Notes under the pieces: model-generated | Database searches by the model: none | Told to the model about the DNA's origin: nothing | What the model saw: only the letters and a program-made list of their open reading frames with translations | Assembly: GCA_030770425.1 (NCBI GenBank) | Contig: JASJFT010000179.1 | Coordinates: 32,483-96,482 of the forward strand | Length of the DNA: 64,000 nucleotides | DNA from: Darksidea phi | Taxonomy: Eukaryota; Ascomycota; Dothideomycetes; Pleosporales; Lentitheciaceae | Reading direction: 5' to 3' | In this document: piece by piece, positions 20,997-32,867 of the stretch | Position numbering within the stretch: the stretch's first letter is position 1 | Layout of the letters: each line of letters begins with the position of its first letter | Translations under genes and position numbers: made by a program

Positions 20997-22377
20997 CTTG
21001 GATGAATGTGTAGTGGACTTTGGTAGTTGAGAAGAGTGCCGGTTCTGTTCGAGGTCGGATTGATGTGCAAGGCTCGGAGGGGAGTAATGCTAGAGTTGAC
21101 CTGTTCTTCAGACCATGGGTACACCATCCACCTTTATACATCCAGCTACCCACCATGTGTTACCTTCCTTCGTTCCCGCATTCGTCGTACTGTGGCTGCA
21201 GGGGAAGACACTAGTGGAACCATCTAGAGCCCGTAATTTTTCTAGATTTCTAGCTATAGTATAGTTCATAAGTAACAAGTAAGTTTGGATAGCCTCTTAG
21301 ATCCATAGCTGGTCCTAGTTTAATACAGAGTCTATAAAACAGCGCATCGTTACGTAGGTTTAGAGCTCCCTGCATAGAAACCAGTCTTTTTGAGCTGGCG
21401 GTGTGACAATATGTCTCTCAGCAACCACCGTAAGACGGATACGGGGGCGGATGACTAGCGGCTGATCATACAGGGGTCAATAGCCAACCTATCAACCAGC
21501 TTCAAGCCTTTCACGAGGGGAGGAAGGCCCATGAGCTGCCTCTCTCAATGGTGAGTTAGCCTGTGAAGGTGGCTCTGATCCTTTTGTGGGTTGAAACGAG
21601 GGTATTTAACCACCAACAAGTTGTTTCGCTGCGTGCCTATTCACCCTTGACCGGAAGAGACTGTACGCGAGGCGCTAGCCGCCCGAGCCAAGGACTGTCT
21701 GACTGTATTCCCTCAGCTATACCGTGTTCATCCGATTGCAGTGTGCTTATCAATAGCCTCAACCACTCTCCAACCCCACTACCCTCCCAAGATCCATGGT
21801 AATGCAAAATAGACATGCTAATGCGCAGATTAATAAGCAATAACGCGCATGTTGGTGAGACAATCCTCTTAATTAACGCATTGCGTTATTGGGAGAGATA
21901 AGGCAAGAGTTTCAGGATATACTTCCCTTGTATTCGGTTCTCTTTAGAGGTGTTCGTGTACAGTAGATCGTAAGTATGCAGAGTAGTAAGAGAACGTCAA
22001 CAAGTAATCCGCTAACCACCAATTAGACGCCGTTAGACAACGAGACGGAGAGTTTTATGCTCCGTGCCCGACGTGCAGAATACGTTCGATCCTATGATTA
22101 TTAATGTTGAGTGCTGGATCGGGTTCGTTGCAGCTGCTTAATATATCTTGAGGTGAATTGGGCGGCAATTTTTTGCCCGGTCAAGCAGGCTCTTGATTTT
22201 TCAAGTAGTTGCATGATGTTTAGCCCGGTTCCAAGGACTTCTGTAGGTTCAAGGGTTTTCGCGAAATGAACATGGGGTATCATTAGAGATTATACACAAG
22301 AAGCAGGCCCAGTTGCTAAACACCCATCCGCCATGATATCATAAAACTACCCCAAACCATCTCTTTCCCTGCCGCCA
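20997..22377. other. AT-richer intergenic stretch, possible decayed repeat
   Basis: No coding frame with a signature. Around 21230-21360 the sequence is AT-rich with many CTAG/TATA steps, and 21840-22060 has mixed AT-rich tracts. A near-perfect palindrome (TAACGCA-T-TGCGTTA) lies around 21876-21890. This could be the remains of an old element, but no terminal repeats or coding remnants were found. Confidence 0.3.
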
Positions 22378-23749
22378 TCACTGCACCACAATAGCAGCAA
22401 CAAGCGCATCCATCCCACTCGAATGCGTACTCGCATTCGCTGGCGGCACGAACGGCCCGGCCCAATCAACACTAATCCTATCTGCTTCATCCCTGTCGTT
22501 CTGCCAGATACTCTCCGCATTGATCTGGATCGTCTTCGCAATCATCTCATCGGGTGCTGCCTCATGCAATTGCATGAGGTTGCGGGCAAAAACGCCTTTG
22601 AATTGGGAGCCGTCGGCACCGCAGGTACGACCACCACAGGGGTCATGGATCACCCCGACGAGATCGGAGAGCTCGGTGATGGCGGCTTTGGCGATGCGTG
22701 TTGCAAGCGGGAGGTAGGTGCTATTAGGGGCGGCTTTGTTGAGTTCCACGAGGCCGCCGAGGATGACGCCTTGGTTGTACGACCATACTGACTGTAAGAT
22801 TTTAGCAAATTATATGACATGTCAAAACTTAGTGCGGTTGACTTACCATATTATTGTTTTGGCATTGGTCGTTCAAGCCATCATTGATAGTGCCTCGCTC
22901 ATTAATCATTCCAGTACCCAAAAACCAGTTCAGCTCTTTCTCCGCCCAGTCGACATAGTACTCCTTGTCTTGTGCTCGATTCGCGAGATGCGCTGCTGTA
23001 GAGAAAAACAGCTCGTTTGCGATCGCATTTGCGTACTCCCTTTCCCAGCTCCACCAGATGCCTCCGTTGCCACACGATGTAGGCCAGGCCTTTGTGACGG
23101 CCTTGAAAATACCTTCGGCGAGCGTGAGATACTCGGCATTTTGCGTGACATCATAGGCGCGGATCCAACCTAGTGCCCACCATAGGTCATCGTCGTAGAA
23201 ACCGTCGAGCCAGTCATTGGGGTCGGCGGCGGCAGTGGTGATGTCTTGCTTCGGTTGATAGATAGGTAGGCTTTTCACGTCGATATACTCTCCCTTACTC
23301 TTGCCCCAGTCCTTCGGCATCGTAGTTATGGGTTCGTAGTTTTCGTTCAAAGACTTGTAATATCCTGTCTCTTTTCCCGTTGTGTTAAAGAGGCTATACG
23401 TCTGGTTGGAAGTGCTGCTGCTAGTAATGGTATCATCTTCAATACCCGGTTGTGGGTTCTGCGCCGGCGCCTGTATAACTGTGTTGGCGAAGATACGAGT
23501 TGCGAGGCCTTGTATTTGGGCATTGTCGGCGTCCACTATAGCTAGGTTGGCGATCGTGGTCATGACGTTTGCGCTATTCCACCACCCAGTCGTGTCCCAA
23601 AGGCCTGTTGCTGCATTGTACCAAATCTGCAAAGCAGAAAGGGCGAATTCGGCGCGTTTCGTGGGGTCGTTAGTTTCGCTTTGCGCAAAAATATTAGGTA
23701 CGAGTGTAGCCGATAGTAGCAAAGCCGGGAAAAGAGTTGAGGTATGCAT
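22378..23749 (-). CDS. Secreted GH76 alpha-1,6-mannanase-like glycosidase
   Basis: Two exons (23749-22847 and 22791-22378) are separated by a 55-nt intron (GTAAGT...CTTACAG) and give 438 residues. A signal peptide (residues 1-22, ending near 'IFAQ') sends it out of the cell. The family signature is present: an aromatic-rich '(Y)DTTGWWNSAN' start of the toroid, and the catalytic acidic run 'GFYDDDLWWALGW' near residue 190. 'GNGGIWWSW' and 'SVWSYNQGVILGGL' follow, the latter straddling the intron. GH76 enzymes cleave alpha-1,6-mannan, and fungal DFG5/DCW1 relatives also process GPI anchors for wall attachment. There is no C-terminal hydrophobic anchor, so this is more likely a soluble secreted hydrolase. 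Confidence 0.88.
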
Positions 23750-23789
23750 GACTGTGGTTGGAAAGATCGAATATTAAGAAATACCGGAT

Positions 23790-23802
23790 ATAAAAATTAT
23801 AT
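23790..23802 (-). promoter_or_regulatory. Probable TATA box of the GH76 gene
   Basis: On the minus strand a TATATAA followed by T/A-rich bases sits about 45-50 bp upstream of the ATG at 23749. Confidence 0.4.
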
Positions 23803-25601
23803 AGGAACGTGCTCCTACGCATCCACAAACGTCTTCAGTGTTGCAAAAGGGGCTCTGATACCGCTTTATACAAGCAGCATATATAGCAGCCCATGGCCAA
23901 CACACCCGCCCAACCCTCTCATCTCATTTCTTTCATGTTTGAGAAAAATGCGCAAAGAAAGGAGTCCACAAGACAATCAAGGAATTGTCCAAAGTAATTC
24001 TGGGCCACAGGAGCAAAGGAAGTCTCACTTAGCCGCTAGTTTTAGTGGGGCCTGCGATCCGACATGCAATCCCTGAGGGTGCTGTTTCGGGAGAGAGGGG
24101 CCTTGTGCCTGAGCGACGAGAAAGGTATAGCTGGGGGGCCTAAGGGCACCGTGATTCCATGCGAGTGAATTGGCGGCGAGTAAGTACAGTGCGCGGGTGA
24201 GCATCGTGTCGTATGATGCAAATCTGCACTTCCCTATGGTCTGATGTCGTGGCAAAGTCAGCGAATGCATCCGAACACTCAGTAAACAGCGCTGTTCGAG
24301 ACACAGATAAATGTACATTTGAAAGGTCATTTACATTGGCCGAAAATGATATTGCGCTCTTTGTCACGTAAAGGGTAGCTGATGAGGTGCGATCTTAACC
24401 TCGGCATTGCAACTGCCCTTTTACACCGCCCAGTGCGAATGTTCATCACAGCGTTGACCGTCCTTGAAATACGCACCTTCATCAATTTTCCAAGAGCCAA
24501 ACGGGCTCTTGTATTTTACTAAATTCTACTCCAGTGGCATCGGAGTCGAAAAGCTCGCTCTAAGACAATGTCGTACAACCGGTAGGCGCCTTAGAACATT
24601 TTCGCCAAGCCAAATGTTTCAGTGGCGATTCCAAGAACAAGTTTATATGCAATGGTAGCTTGAAAGCTGCAAATTGCAAAAAAGAAGTCTCAGGCTTATT
24701 CCTCAGCTCTCCAGTTGACCGCTGTCAAACATCCCCTGTTTGGCATTCAGCTCTCTGAGGGCACTCGGTAGGCCACGAAAGCACAGGAGGCCATCTATAA
24801 ATAAATGAAGGAAGCACGGGCAAGGTGAGGACAATGTTGAGTGGAGCCGCGCGCCGTGCGCTCGCGTAAGCGACGTTTTGGCTGCTGGATAGCCGCCTTG
24901 TCGACAACGCATTACAATTCGAGGATGATTTCTGAAACACCAATCACATCCCGTGACGAGGCCCGCATATCGGGGTCGGCCGGCACTTGGCATGTCCAGT
25001 ATTGGACTTTGTCGCGAGGAGTGCTTTTGAGAACACGAGTACCAAGCCAAGCATATCCTCTACCCAACGACTAACGTGAGACTTTGAATAGAGCGTCTAG
25101 ATTTGCTTCGCGCTCAACGAGTAATTTAGGTAGGAAACAGGGCAGTTCATTATCGCATCGGTGGAAGTTTTCGATTGAGAAGCTGTAGATGCTATATCTG
25201 AGTGATGCGTTGTCGACTTCCTTCGAGATGCGGGGGGCAAATATCGCGATATTGCCAATAAAGCCATAACCATCTTAACATGACGAGTGCGCGATTTTGA
25301 CCAAAGTCGAATGTCTGTAATTTGGTTGCTTCTATGATTACTTGGATGAGCGCTTGGAAACAGGCATCGGTGTGACATTTGCGTTGTGGTAATCACTCCA
25401 TCGTTTGGAGTTACACGATAGAACGTTTCGAGGCTCGGACTATCAGCCCTGGAAACAAGCGAATGTTCGGACGTTATAACCGACGATTCGACATGACAGG
25501 TTTTCGTAGCCACAGAGTCGGAGCCGGGATGGAAACGTGGCTGTTTACAAACGTCCTATAATGCTCTCTGCATATGGCCATCGCAGGCTAAAGTCATCCC
25601 C
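23803..25601. other. 1.8-kb intergenic region
   Basis: It lies between the GH76 gene (divergent side) and the 3' end of the Zn2Cys6 regulator. Only short shadow-like frames were seen, with no RNA gene, repeat or conserved motif. Confidence 0.35.
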
Positions 25602-27256
25602 TCACGCGATCAATAGCTCGGTACCCATGATCTTAACCTCATCTACCCAGCAGTTGTCGGCGCCTTCAGCTGCTTTGTCTTTGCAGCTCCATATGGTTTC
25701 CAATACATTCTTGACTGTGCGGATGTATCCCCAATACAGCATACTGTAAAAGTCGTCTAGTGTGTTCATGATCCACGTACGTTGAGCGGGATCTTCACAT
25801 TCGGCGCCGGCGAGAAATAGTGGCCAGCTTATTGATTTAAAGAGAGTATCACCCGGTTTGAGGTAAGAGATGTGGTGGATTATCTCATCAGCTAGGCCAG
25901 TCAGGCTGACCAGTGCAGAAGGACTTGCAGGGTCAAGAAGCGGATTGGTGCATGGCAGTACTCGTGCTAGGTAGATGCACACTGCTGCTCGATGGGCTGC
26001 GGCTATGCGCATGCGGTGCTCGAGATCTTCCGAAAGAGAGGCGGGCTCAAAGTTGAGTGACCATGCCATTGGATCAAAATCTAGAGCAGCTCTGAGTAGT
26101 AGCGCCACTCCTTCTTGAACATCCACAGCGAGTTCATCCGAGGAAGACGTGCGAGTATCCTCAAGCTCAAATGATTCAAGCATAATGCGTACTAGCGGAC
26201 TTGGGCAGGAAAGGTAGTTGTTGGTCTCGGCATATCGCAAAATGGGTTCTAGTTCGATTGAGTCCGGGATAAGCTTCGGCGTCGTTGCGAAACAGAATGT
26301 TGAGCCGAGGATATAAAATCTACGTTCGTTAGCTGGATATAAGAGATGCGTAGAAATACATACACTAGGAAGTCTGATAGTACAGAAAGCCGCAGCCTGC
26401 TCATGGGCTGTTGTATGTAGGGCGGTTTGCCAAGTAGATCAATCAGTTTCCGCGCGCCCTCCATATGTACCCTCCATTTGTCCTGGCCCGACTCGATCAA
26501 CGCATAGTTGATGAAGAGGAGTATTACAACTAAGATGAGGTCAATGTTCGACTCGTTGACTGATGCAACAGACTGCGCTAAGAGGGAGAGCGCTTGTTGC
26601 TTTGCGAGGAGAGCGTCGGCATACGCGGACTTCATTGGACCACCGAATCGGCTTACGCCCTGGTAGTAAGCCAAGAGACATGGCTTCTGTTTCTGTTGGT
26701 ACGGTGACTGGCCGACAGGATCTTGTGATATGTTGAAGACATGGAAAGCGGAGTTTGCTAGGATGATCTGGAGCAGTGAGGGGTATGCAGTTGTTGCAGG
26801 AATAAGGTCGCGTATTGGATTCTGCCCCGGCCCATCGTAGATGACAAAGTCTTCGCATATCTGTGTTGCGAAATGGTAGATGTAGTAACGTGAGTGTTGA
26901 TTTAGGTCTTTGAGGAGAGGGTCGACCAGAGACCAATGCACGACTTCCTCCATCTCTTCTTGTCCTTGAATTGTAGGGTAATACACATCATCGCTACGTG
27001 CTCCTTCTTTTTGAGTATCAGAATCTTGAGCTCTTACAGAAGCTTGCGGTGGCCCCAACTTCTCCTCATACGACTTTCCCATCATCTTCCCCCGGCTCGC
27101 AACGCCCTTGTTCCACACAAACAGCTTGCCATAGCCAAGGCATTCTGTTCCTGAACAAGTACACTTGTGACAAGCAGGTAGTGAGCGATCACACTTCCAC
27201 CGACGTTTTCGGCAGTTGTGGCAGGCCTTCGTGGGGAGTGCAAGGTCCGATGGCAT
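25602..27256 (-). CDS. Zn2Cys6 binuclear-cluster transcription factor
   Basis: Two exons (27256-26364 and 26319-25602) give 536 residues. The 44-nt intron (GTATGT...CGTAG) is supported because its removal joins 'VLSDFLV' to 'FYILGSTFCFATTPKLIPD' in frame. Residues 12-40 hold the DNA-binding cluster: C-x2-C-x6-C-x5-C-x2-C-x5-C, beginning 'CHNCRKRRWKCDRSLPACHKC'-like (first six cysteines complete). The rest is the fungal-specific TF domain (Fungal_trans_2 type), all helical, with 'RVHMEGARKLIDLLG'. Zn2Cys6 proteins bind CGG-type repeats and usually control neighbouring metabolism or transport genes. The MFS transporter starts 540 bp away on the other strand, suggesting it is a target. The ATG at 27256 is the first in frame; upstream codons are non-ATG. 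Confidence 0.88.
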
Positions 27257-27796
27257 TAGACAGGCGTCATGCACACTATGTCGACATTTAACTCAATAAG
27301 GAAGCTGGCCAACAATGCGGACGATGCACAGACAGTGCAGTGGTGACTCGAAAGATTTGCAGATGTCCTTAAGCCAATGACTAAAAGAAGTCGTGTTTTG
27401 TCTTGGTCTGATTTCGTCAGACGAAAATCGGATAGCGGCTAACCGCTTGCACAAGCCTCGGCGAAACCCAGCCACTCAGATAAGAAGCCAAGCCGCATCT
27501 CCCGCATCTTAGCGTCCAACGTGACGGCTTCAACAACCAACGTCACCAACACTGTTGCCGCGTTTTGTCCTAGATTTCTCAGCAGAATGTTGCTACTGAC
27601 GGTCCGCCTGGAAGCGGGCGTCATGGCATCCGAATGCCATGATACCTATAGAAGAGCTACTGGTACCCGAAAGAACTCCAGCATCATCGAGTTCGTCATT
27701 CTGATACAGCAGGATTGAGGCTTTGTGAAGTTGAGCTAGCTTCGAGATCTCTACGCTAGCACCTCATATATTCCGTTTCCCCTTCCTGTGTCAAAC
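27257..27796. promoter_or_regulatory. Shared promoter of regulator and MFS transporter
   Basis: A 540-bp divergent intergenic region. A TATATT lies about 30 bp before the MFS start (near 27766-27771). No clear inverted CGG pair was identified by eye. Confidence 0.4.
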
Positions 27797-29504
27797 ATGG
27801 CGCTGTCAGACGAGCTCGAGGATGTGTCACCCTCCCACCCGTCGTACACACCATCTGAGATCGAGCGCCTCGGAAGAGAACGACCGGACGCCTTCAAATC
27901 TATATGGGTCGAACTAGGCTTTTGCTTCTCCCTTTTGGGATCAATGTTCGTCGCCGAATACTTCCTATCCGGTTTCAATATCCTGCTTCCGTCTCTCACT
28001 GTAGCTCTCGATATACCGGCGAAAGCAGAGACATGGCCGGCAAGCGTTTTCTCTCTTGTCACAGGCGCGTTCCTCCTCCCTTTCGGAAGACTCGCAGATA
28101 TATTGGGCGGATATGTAGTATTCGTGATGGGTCTGGCCTGGTTCGTCGTTTGGTCAATCATCGCTGGGTTTAGTCAAGACTACATCATGCTCATTTTCTG
28201 CCGAGCACTGCAAGGATTTGGCCCAGCTGCTTTCCTTCCGGCTGGCATTATGCTGCTCAGCAGTACTGTGAGTACTATAGACCCCGGACATATGGATAGG
28301 ACTAATATTGGTGTAGTATCGCCCAGGACCACGCAAGAATCTCGTTTTCAGTCTGTATGGGGCGTTCGCTCCAGTTGGTTTCTTCGCCGGTATCTTCTTC
28401 GCCGGCCTGGCCGCGCAGTTGATGACCTGGAGATGGTACTTCTTCTTCGGCTCGATAATCCTCGGCATCGTAGCGATCGCATCAGTGCTCTGCATACCGC
28501 GGCACTCGGAGGAGAAACGCGAAAAGGAAGTCAAGATGGATTGGTTTGGGTCAGTAACCATCGTTTCAGGACTCATTCTCATTGTCTTCGCGCTCACAGA
28601 TGGGTCACACGCACCGAACGGATGGGCTACGCCATACATACCCGTGACATTTGTCCTCGGCTGGTTGTTCGTCGGCGCGTTTGTCTATATTGAAGGGTGG
28701 GTTGCGGATCAGCCACTTTTGCCCGGAGACATGTTCAACGTTAGAGGTATGAAGGCTTTAGCAGTCGCACTATTCTTCCAATACGGCATGTTCGGCATCT
28801 TCTTATTCTATGCCAGCTTCTAGTAGGTTTCCCTTCTCCATCTCTCTTTCGTGACTGACAGAGTCAGCATCGAAGAGATTCTTCACGCTAGCCCCCTCCT
28901 CACTAGCGCCTGGTTCGCCCCAATGTGCCTCGGTGGTTTGATACTCGCTACCGTAGGCGGTCTCGTATTACATCTTCTTTCCGGCAGAATGTAAATCCAT
29001 CTCATCCCCTCCCTTACCACTTACCATGTCTTGTCTTATCTAACATGCCACAGTCTTCTCTTGATAAGCGGAACATCCTACATTCTTTGCGTCCTCCTCT
29101 TCGCAATAATTCCTCCCGACCCAAACTACTGGGCCTACATCTTTCCTGCCATGATCTGTGCTACCCTTGGTATCGACATCACCTACAACGTCAGCAACAT
29201 TTTCATCACTACATCGATGCCGAAGGTACGGCAAGGACTCGCCGGGGCTTTCATCAACTCCATCTTATTCCTCGGCGTCTCGTTCTTCCTAGGCTTTGCG
29301 GATTTAGCCGTTGCGCAATCTGCAGATAATGGGAAACGGGCGAGCTATAAGATTGCTTTTTGGTTGGCTACGGGGTGCGCAGGGATGGGGTTGTTGATTA
29401 TGTTTGTTGGTGTTAAGATTGGGAAGGCGAGTAGTGACTTGACAATTGAGGAGAGGGAAGAGTTAGAGAAGGAGTTGACGAGGATCAGATCGAGTCGTCA
29501 ATGA
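27797..29504 (+). CDS. MFS drug/efflux transporter (DHA-type, probably 14 TMS)
   Basis: Four exons (27797-28267, 28317-28822, 28868-28990, 29054-29504) give 516 residues. Introns of 49, 45 and 63 nt all have GT..AG ends and keep frame. Alternating hydrophobic helices run from about residue 40 to 495. The MFS motif-A region is 'LLPFGRLADILGG' near residue 100, and motif C-like Gly/Pro-rich sequence is 'GPAAFLPAGIMLLSST'. The join 'FYAS FYIEEILHA.PLL' across intron 2 is typical of DHA2/aminotriazole-resistance relatives. It should sit in the plasma membrane and export small molecules by proton antiport; the substrate is unknown. It is divergent from the Zn2Cys6 regulator, its likely controller. 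Confidence 0.88.
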
Positions 29505-30402
29505 CGAAATAGAGAGCAACTAGATAGAGAATGGGTAGACACATAGTAGATAAATGATTGACAGCCTACTCACTAATTATGTGCTTTTGACGTAGTACGT
29601 GTCAGATGTCACTTTACGGTCCGATGCATCGCTCGGCCCCATTGCTTCAAGTCTTTCCCGCATTCAGTACCCTTCAGTTGTTACGTGTTCCTGGTGTTAC
29701 TCAAGGCTCTCCACCGTGTTTTGAGTGTTCCGAGCGGATGTTAGGTCATGCTCCTCACCATGCGTAAACCTATAGTATGGTCTTTCGACGTAGTTTGGTC
29801 AACATTGAGATCACGCATCCGTCAGCGCTGGCTAATCATATATCCTTGCTGTTCTAGACATCCGTAGTTGATTTAAGGCCTTGTAGGTGCAGATGGTAGA
29901 AGAACTCGAGCCGTTCCATGTCTCACCAACTCACGATCTCTCCTCACTGTCTCACAAAATCACCATCACCATTGAATAATGCCGATTTACCAACCTCCGC
30001 GCTCCTTTCTCTTTTCACACAAACATCACCCTTTGACATTCTGTCCCCATAATGACGCACTTACCCGCGTTGCTATGAGGATAAACGCACAGCAAACCAC
30101 AACAACAATCGCAACCGTCTCTTTGACCCTCAGCCCCAAACTTTGCAACCGACATACAACAGCACCAGCTCGTCTTCTGCGGCTTTGTTATCTACAGCAT
30201 TCTCTGCTCCCGCGCATAGCACATACATTATTTCTGTCGCGAGCACTCTGTCCGTCGCACATAGCTTCTCATATCTGGATACCGTTTACTCTGCGAACTA
30301 GAGCATACTGCCTCGCTTCTAAGCCGCCACACGATACCCCAAGCCATCCGACACTACCTCGACGTTCTCTGTGCATACAGCCCACTCGACGTAGCATCCG
30401 CA
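29505..30402. other. Intergenic region upstream of the SAP-like gene
   Basis: The last ~400 bp are CT/CA-rich, consistent with a long fungal 5' leader. An open frame at 29979-30554 overlaps the next gene in another phase and has biased Arg/His/Pro/Leu content, typical of a spurious frame. Confidence 0.4.
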
Positions 30403-31392
30403 ATGGCTCCGCGCTCCACCTCCGCAAAGCCCAGCCAGGCACCCCTCATCATGCGGTCCACCCGCTCCCAATCTCGCCGCGGCACATCCACACAGCCAGC
30501 ATCGCCGACGGCCTGCTCTTCTACCACGGCAAACCGTGTTCAGAAAGCTGGTAAAGCCCCATCTATCGCGAGCCAAGCTCGTACCAGACGCGCCGCGTCC
30601 GTCGTCAGCACCCTAACCACTGCTCCCGTAAAACCCCTCCAGAAACCCCTCACCACCCAATCCGTCGCTATTGCGCCCCGCTCTGGCTACGGCGACGCGC
30701 ACGCTAATAGGGAGCATATGGGCATGCTCGAGTACGCGAAGGCAGCTCGCAAGGCGGGTATTGTTGACGAAGAGACGCTTGAGAAGATGTGTAATCCGTG
30801 GCAAGAGAAAGGTGTTTTGGAGATGAGCTGGAAAGAAGAGTATTTGCTGGATGGTGTGAAGGAAGTTGAAGAAATTATGGATTTGAGGAAGGCGGAAGCT
30901 ATTGCGAGAAGGAAAGATGCGGCGGAGAAGAAATTCCTCGAGGAGTATTTTGGGGGGGCTGAGAAGAAGGTTGAGAAGAAGGAACCGCTCAAGACTGTTC
31001 GTTCTGGTAAAATTTCGAAGAAGACTTTCGCTAACGCATCGAAAAAAGCATCAGCAATCCTTCCTATAATTATCGAAGATGATGAACCCGCCTCCCTTCC
31101 CAAATCAGCTCCAACCTTGGCTGGTTCGGGATCAGTACAGCCCCTTCCTGGGTATCCGGATTATGCTCCTTATGGCTATTACCAACTTGTCTCACTGTGC
31201 TTTGAGCGCAACCTGCTCTCGGGTGGGAACGCACACTCTCTTCGATCCCGCCTCATCCAAGATGACATAAATGTCATCAACAATCTTCCCCGCGAAGCGA
31301 AGCCGTATTTGAAAAAGAACTCACGAGGAAGAAAGAACAAGGCACCTATCGTGCCGAATGCACCGAAAGCACCACCAGCCGTCTACACCTAG
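30403..31392 (+). CDS. Hypothetical basic protein with C-terminal SAP-like motif
   Basis: A 329-residue intronless protein. Residues 1-95 are Ser/Thr/Arg/Pro-rich and probably disordered. Residues ~100-215 are charged and helical ('EYAKAARKAGIVDEETLEKM', then Lys/Glu-rich repeats). Near residues 265-295 a helix-loop-helix stretch, 'YYQLVSLCFERNLLSGGN' followed by 'SLRSRLIQDD', resembles the SAP DNA/RNA-binding motif (L..LC..R.L..GGN...L..RL..D). The C-terminus is basic ('KKNSRGRKNK'). A nuclear nucleic-acid-binding role is plausible but inferred only from the motif. Confidence 0.7.
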   Translation: MAPRSTSAKPSQAPLIMRSTRSQSRRGTSTQPASPTACSSTTANRVQKAGKAPSIASQARTRRAASVVSTLTTAPVKPLQKPLTTQSVAIAPRSGYGDAHANREHMGMLEYAKAARKAGIVDEETLEKMCNPWQEKGVLEMSWKEEYLLDGVKEVEEIMDLRKAEAIARRKDAAEKKFLEEYFGGAEKKVEKKEPLKTVRSGKISKKTFANASKKASAILPIIIEDDEPASLPKSAPTLAGSGSVQPLPGYPDYAPYGYYQLVSLCFERNLLSGGNAHSLRSRLIQDDINVINNLPREAKPYLKKNSRGRKNKAPIVPNAPKAPPAVYT

Positions 31393-31508
31393 GCGGGAGA
31401 GCAGAGGGGAAGGGCTGATGAAGGTAAGAAAAATGGCATGCTGGTGAAGAAAGTGAGGGTGGATTAGATAGTGAGGGTTAATAGGATGCTGTTTCCACCA
31501 CACTACTT

Positions 31509-32867
31509 TCAGCATAACGGACGTATCCTACCCTTCTCGAGCTCCTCTTCTACAGCCTTTCGGACATCTTTCCATCTGGTTTTCGCGTCTTCCTCCGCAT
31601 CGAATGTATACAACCACCCATTCCTGATCTTTACCTCCTCCGGATCGACCTCTCGTTCCTCATCCACATATTTGAGTACACTGTGCCATCGATCTCGCAA
31701 ATCTTCTCCATTCGTTTGACTCGCTCGCGTCCGCGGAAACCGCAACTTCTCGTATGCTCTCGTCGCGATCCTTACTTCATCCTTGTCGTCTATGAGACTT
31801 AGACATGCAGCAAGACATCCCGCACTTTCGACTGCTTGACTGGCTCCCTGCGCGCTGGTTGGCAAATGTGCGTGGCATGAGTCTCCCAGAAGCGCTATCC
31901 GATGCGAACGAGGCGAAACCCACGTCGGAAGCGGCTCGCGATAACAAATTTTCCAATCCAGGCAACTCTCCGTCTGTTCAATTATCCCCTTAATATCCGG
32001 ATCAAGTGTCTGAACGAGCCTTCGCACTTCATCCATATCACCAGGCTGGAACCAACTTTCGGGCACATCGCCATCGTCCTTATGCGTTATAATCCAGTTG
32101 AACTCTTCTCCACCCCTCAGCGTGTTCTGCACCAGATGCGTATCTGGTCCGATCCAGAAGTTCACGCAGTCGGCTTGCATGTATTTGTTTATCCTTGGGT
32201 CTCTTCGCTGTGCAATGGTCGGTTTGAAGAAAGCGCGGAAGCAGGCGTATCCAGAGGATACGGGATCGTCTCGCATACCTAGCACCAGCGGTCGTGCGAG
32301 AGACTTTATACCATCAGCTGCGACGATGACATCCGCCTCCAGCTTCTCTCCACTCTTGAGCGTAATAATAGGCCGCGGATCCACATCTTCATACCCTACA
32401 ACCTCACTACCCATTCGAATCGGTATTCTCCGCCTTCTCACCCACTCGAGAAACACATCATGATAATCGCCTCGATGTCCAATGTACCCCGCCATATCCA
32501 TCAGCGGCTGAACTGCTAGCTCTTTCCCGTCTTTCCACCGGCGAATCGTCATGTTGGGCGCCTGGTTGCCTATACGCTTGATCTCGTCGACTTCGCAGCC
32601 CCACTTGCCGAGCAACTTGAACGCATTTTCACCAAGACCGAGAGAATCACCTAGTCGACCGAACTCGCGCACTTTGTCGAGGATGCAGAGGACGTTGTGA
32701 CCATGGTGGTGAAGGGCTAGGGCAGCGGCGCAACCTCCAAGACCGGCGCCTATTACAATTGCTGTAGCGGTTTTAGTACTGTAGCGTTCAAGCCGACTTG
32801 GGCGAGTGGTACCTGTAAGAGGAGGATTGTGTGGCGTTGGCAAAGGCTGGTAGCTCGTTGATCCCAT
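31509..32867 (-). CDS. FAD-dependent monooxygenase (salicylate hydroxylase-like)
   Basis: A 452-residue intronless class A flavoprotein monooxygenase. The Rossmann GxGxxG is 'VIGAGLGGCAAALALHHHG' near residue 40, the DG motif is 'VIVAADGIKS' near 195, and the FAD-ribityl GD motif is 'ALLGDSCHAHLPTSAQGAS' near 325. Family members use NAD(P)H and O2 to hydroxylate aromatic acids such as salicylate or 6-hydroxynicotinate, and similar folds also occur in secondary-metabolite pathways. There is no signal peptide. The start at 32867 is the first ATG of the frame. It sits 350 bp downstream of the vanillyl-alcohol oxidase gene on the same strand, suggesting a shared aromatic substrate pathway. Confidence 0.87.
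   Translation of the reverse strand: MGSTSYQPLPTPHNPPLTGTTRPSRLERYSTKTATAIVIGAGLGGCAAALALHHHGHNVLCILDKVREFGRLGDSLGLGENAFKLLGKWGCEVDEIKRIGNQAPNMTIRRWKDGKELAVQPLMDMAGYIGHRGDYHDVFLEWVRRRRIPIRMGSEVVGYEDVDPRPIITLKSGEKLEADVIVAADGIKSLARPLVLGMRDDPVSSGYACFRAFFKPTIAQRRDPRINKYMQADCVNFWIGPDTHLVQNTLRGGEEFNWIITHKDDGDVPESWFQPGDMDEVRRLVQTLDPDIKGIIEQTESCLDWKICYREPLPTWVSPRSHRIALLGDSCHAHLPTSAQGASQAVESAGCLAACLSLIDDKDEVRIATRAYEKLRFPRTRASQTNGEDLRDRWHSVLKYVDEEREVDPEEVKIRNGWLYTFDAEEDAKTRWKDVRKAVEEELEKGRIRPLC

Noticed and set aside
29979..30554. 191-codon plus-strand frame
   Set aside because: Overlaps the SAP-like gene in another phase; Arg/His/Pro/Leu bias from a CT/CA-rich leader; no domain.
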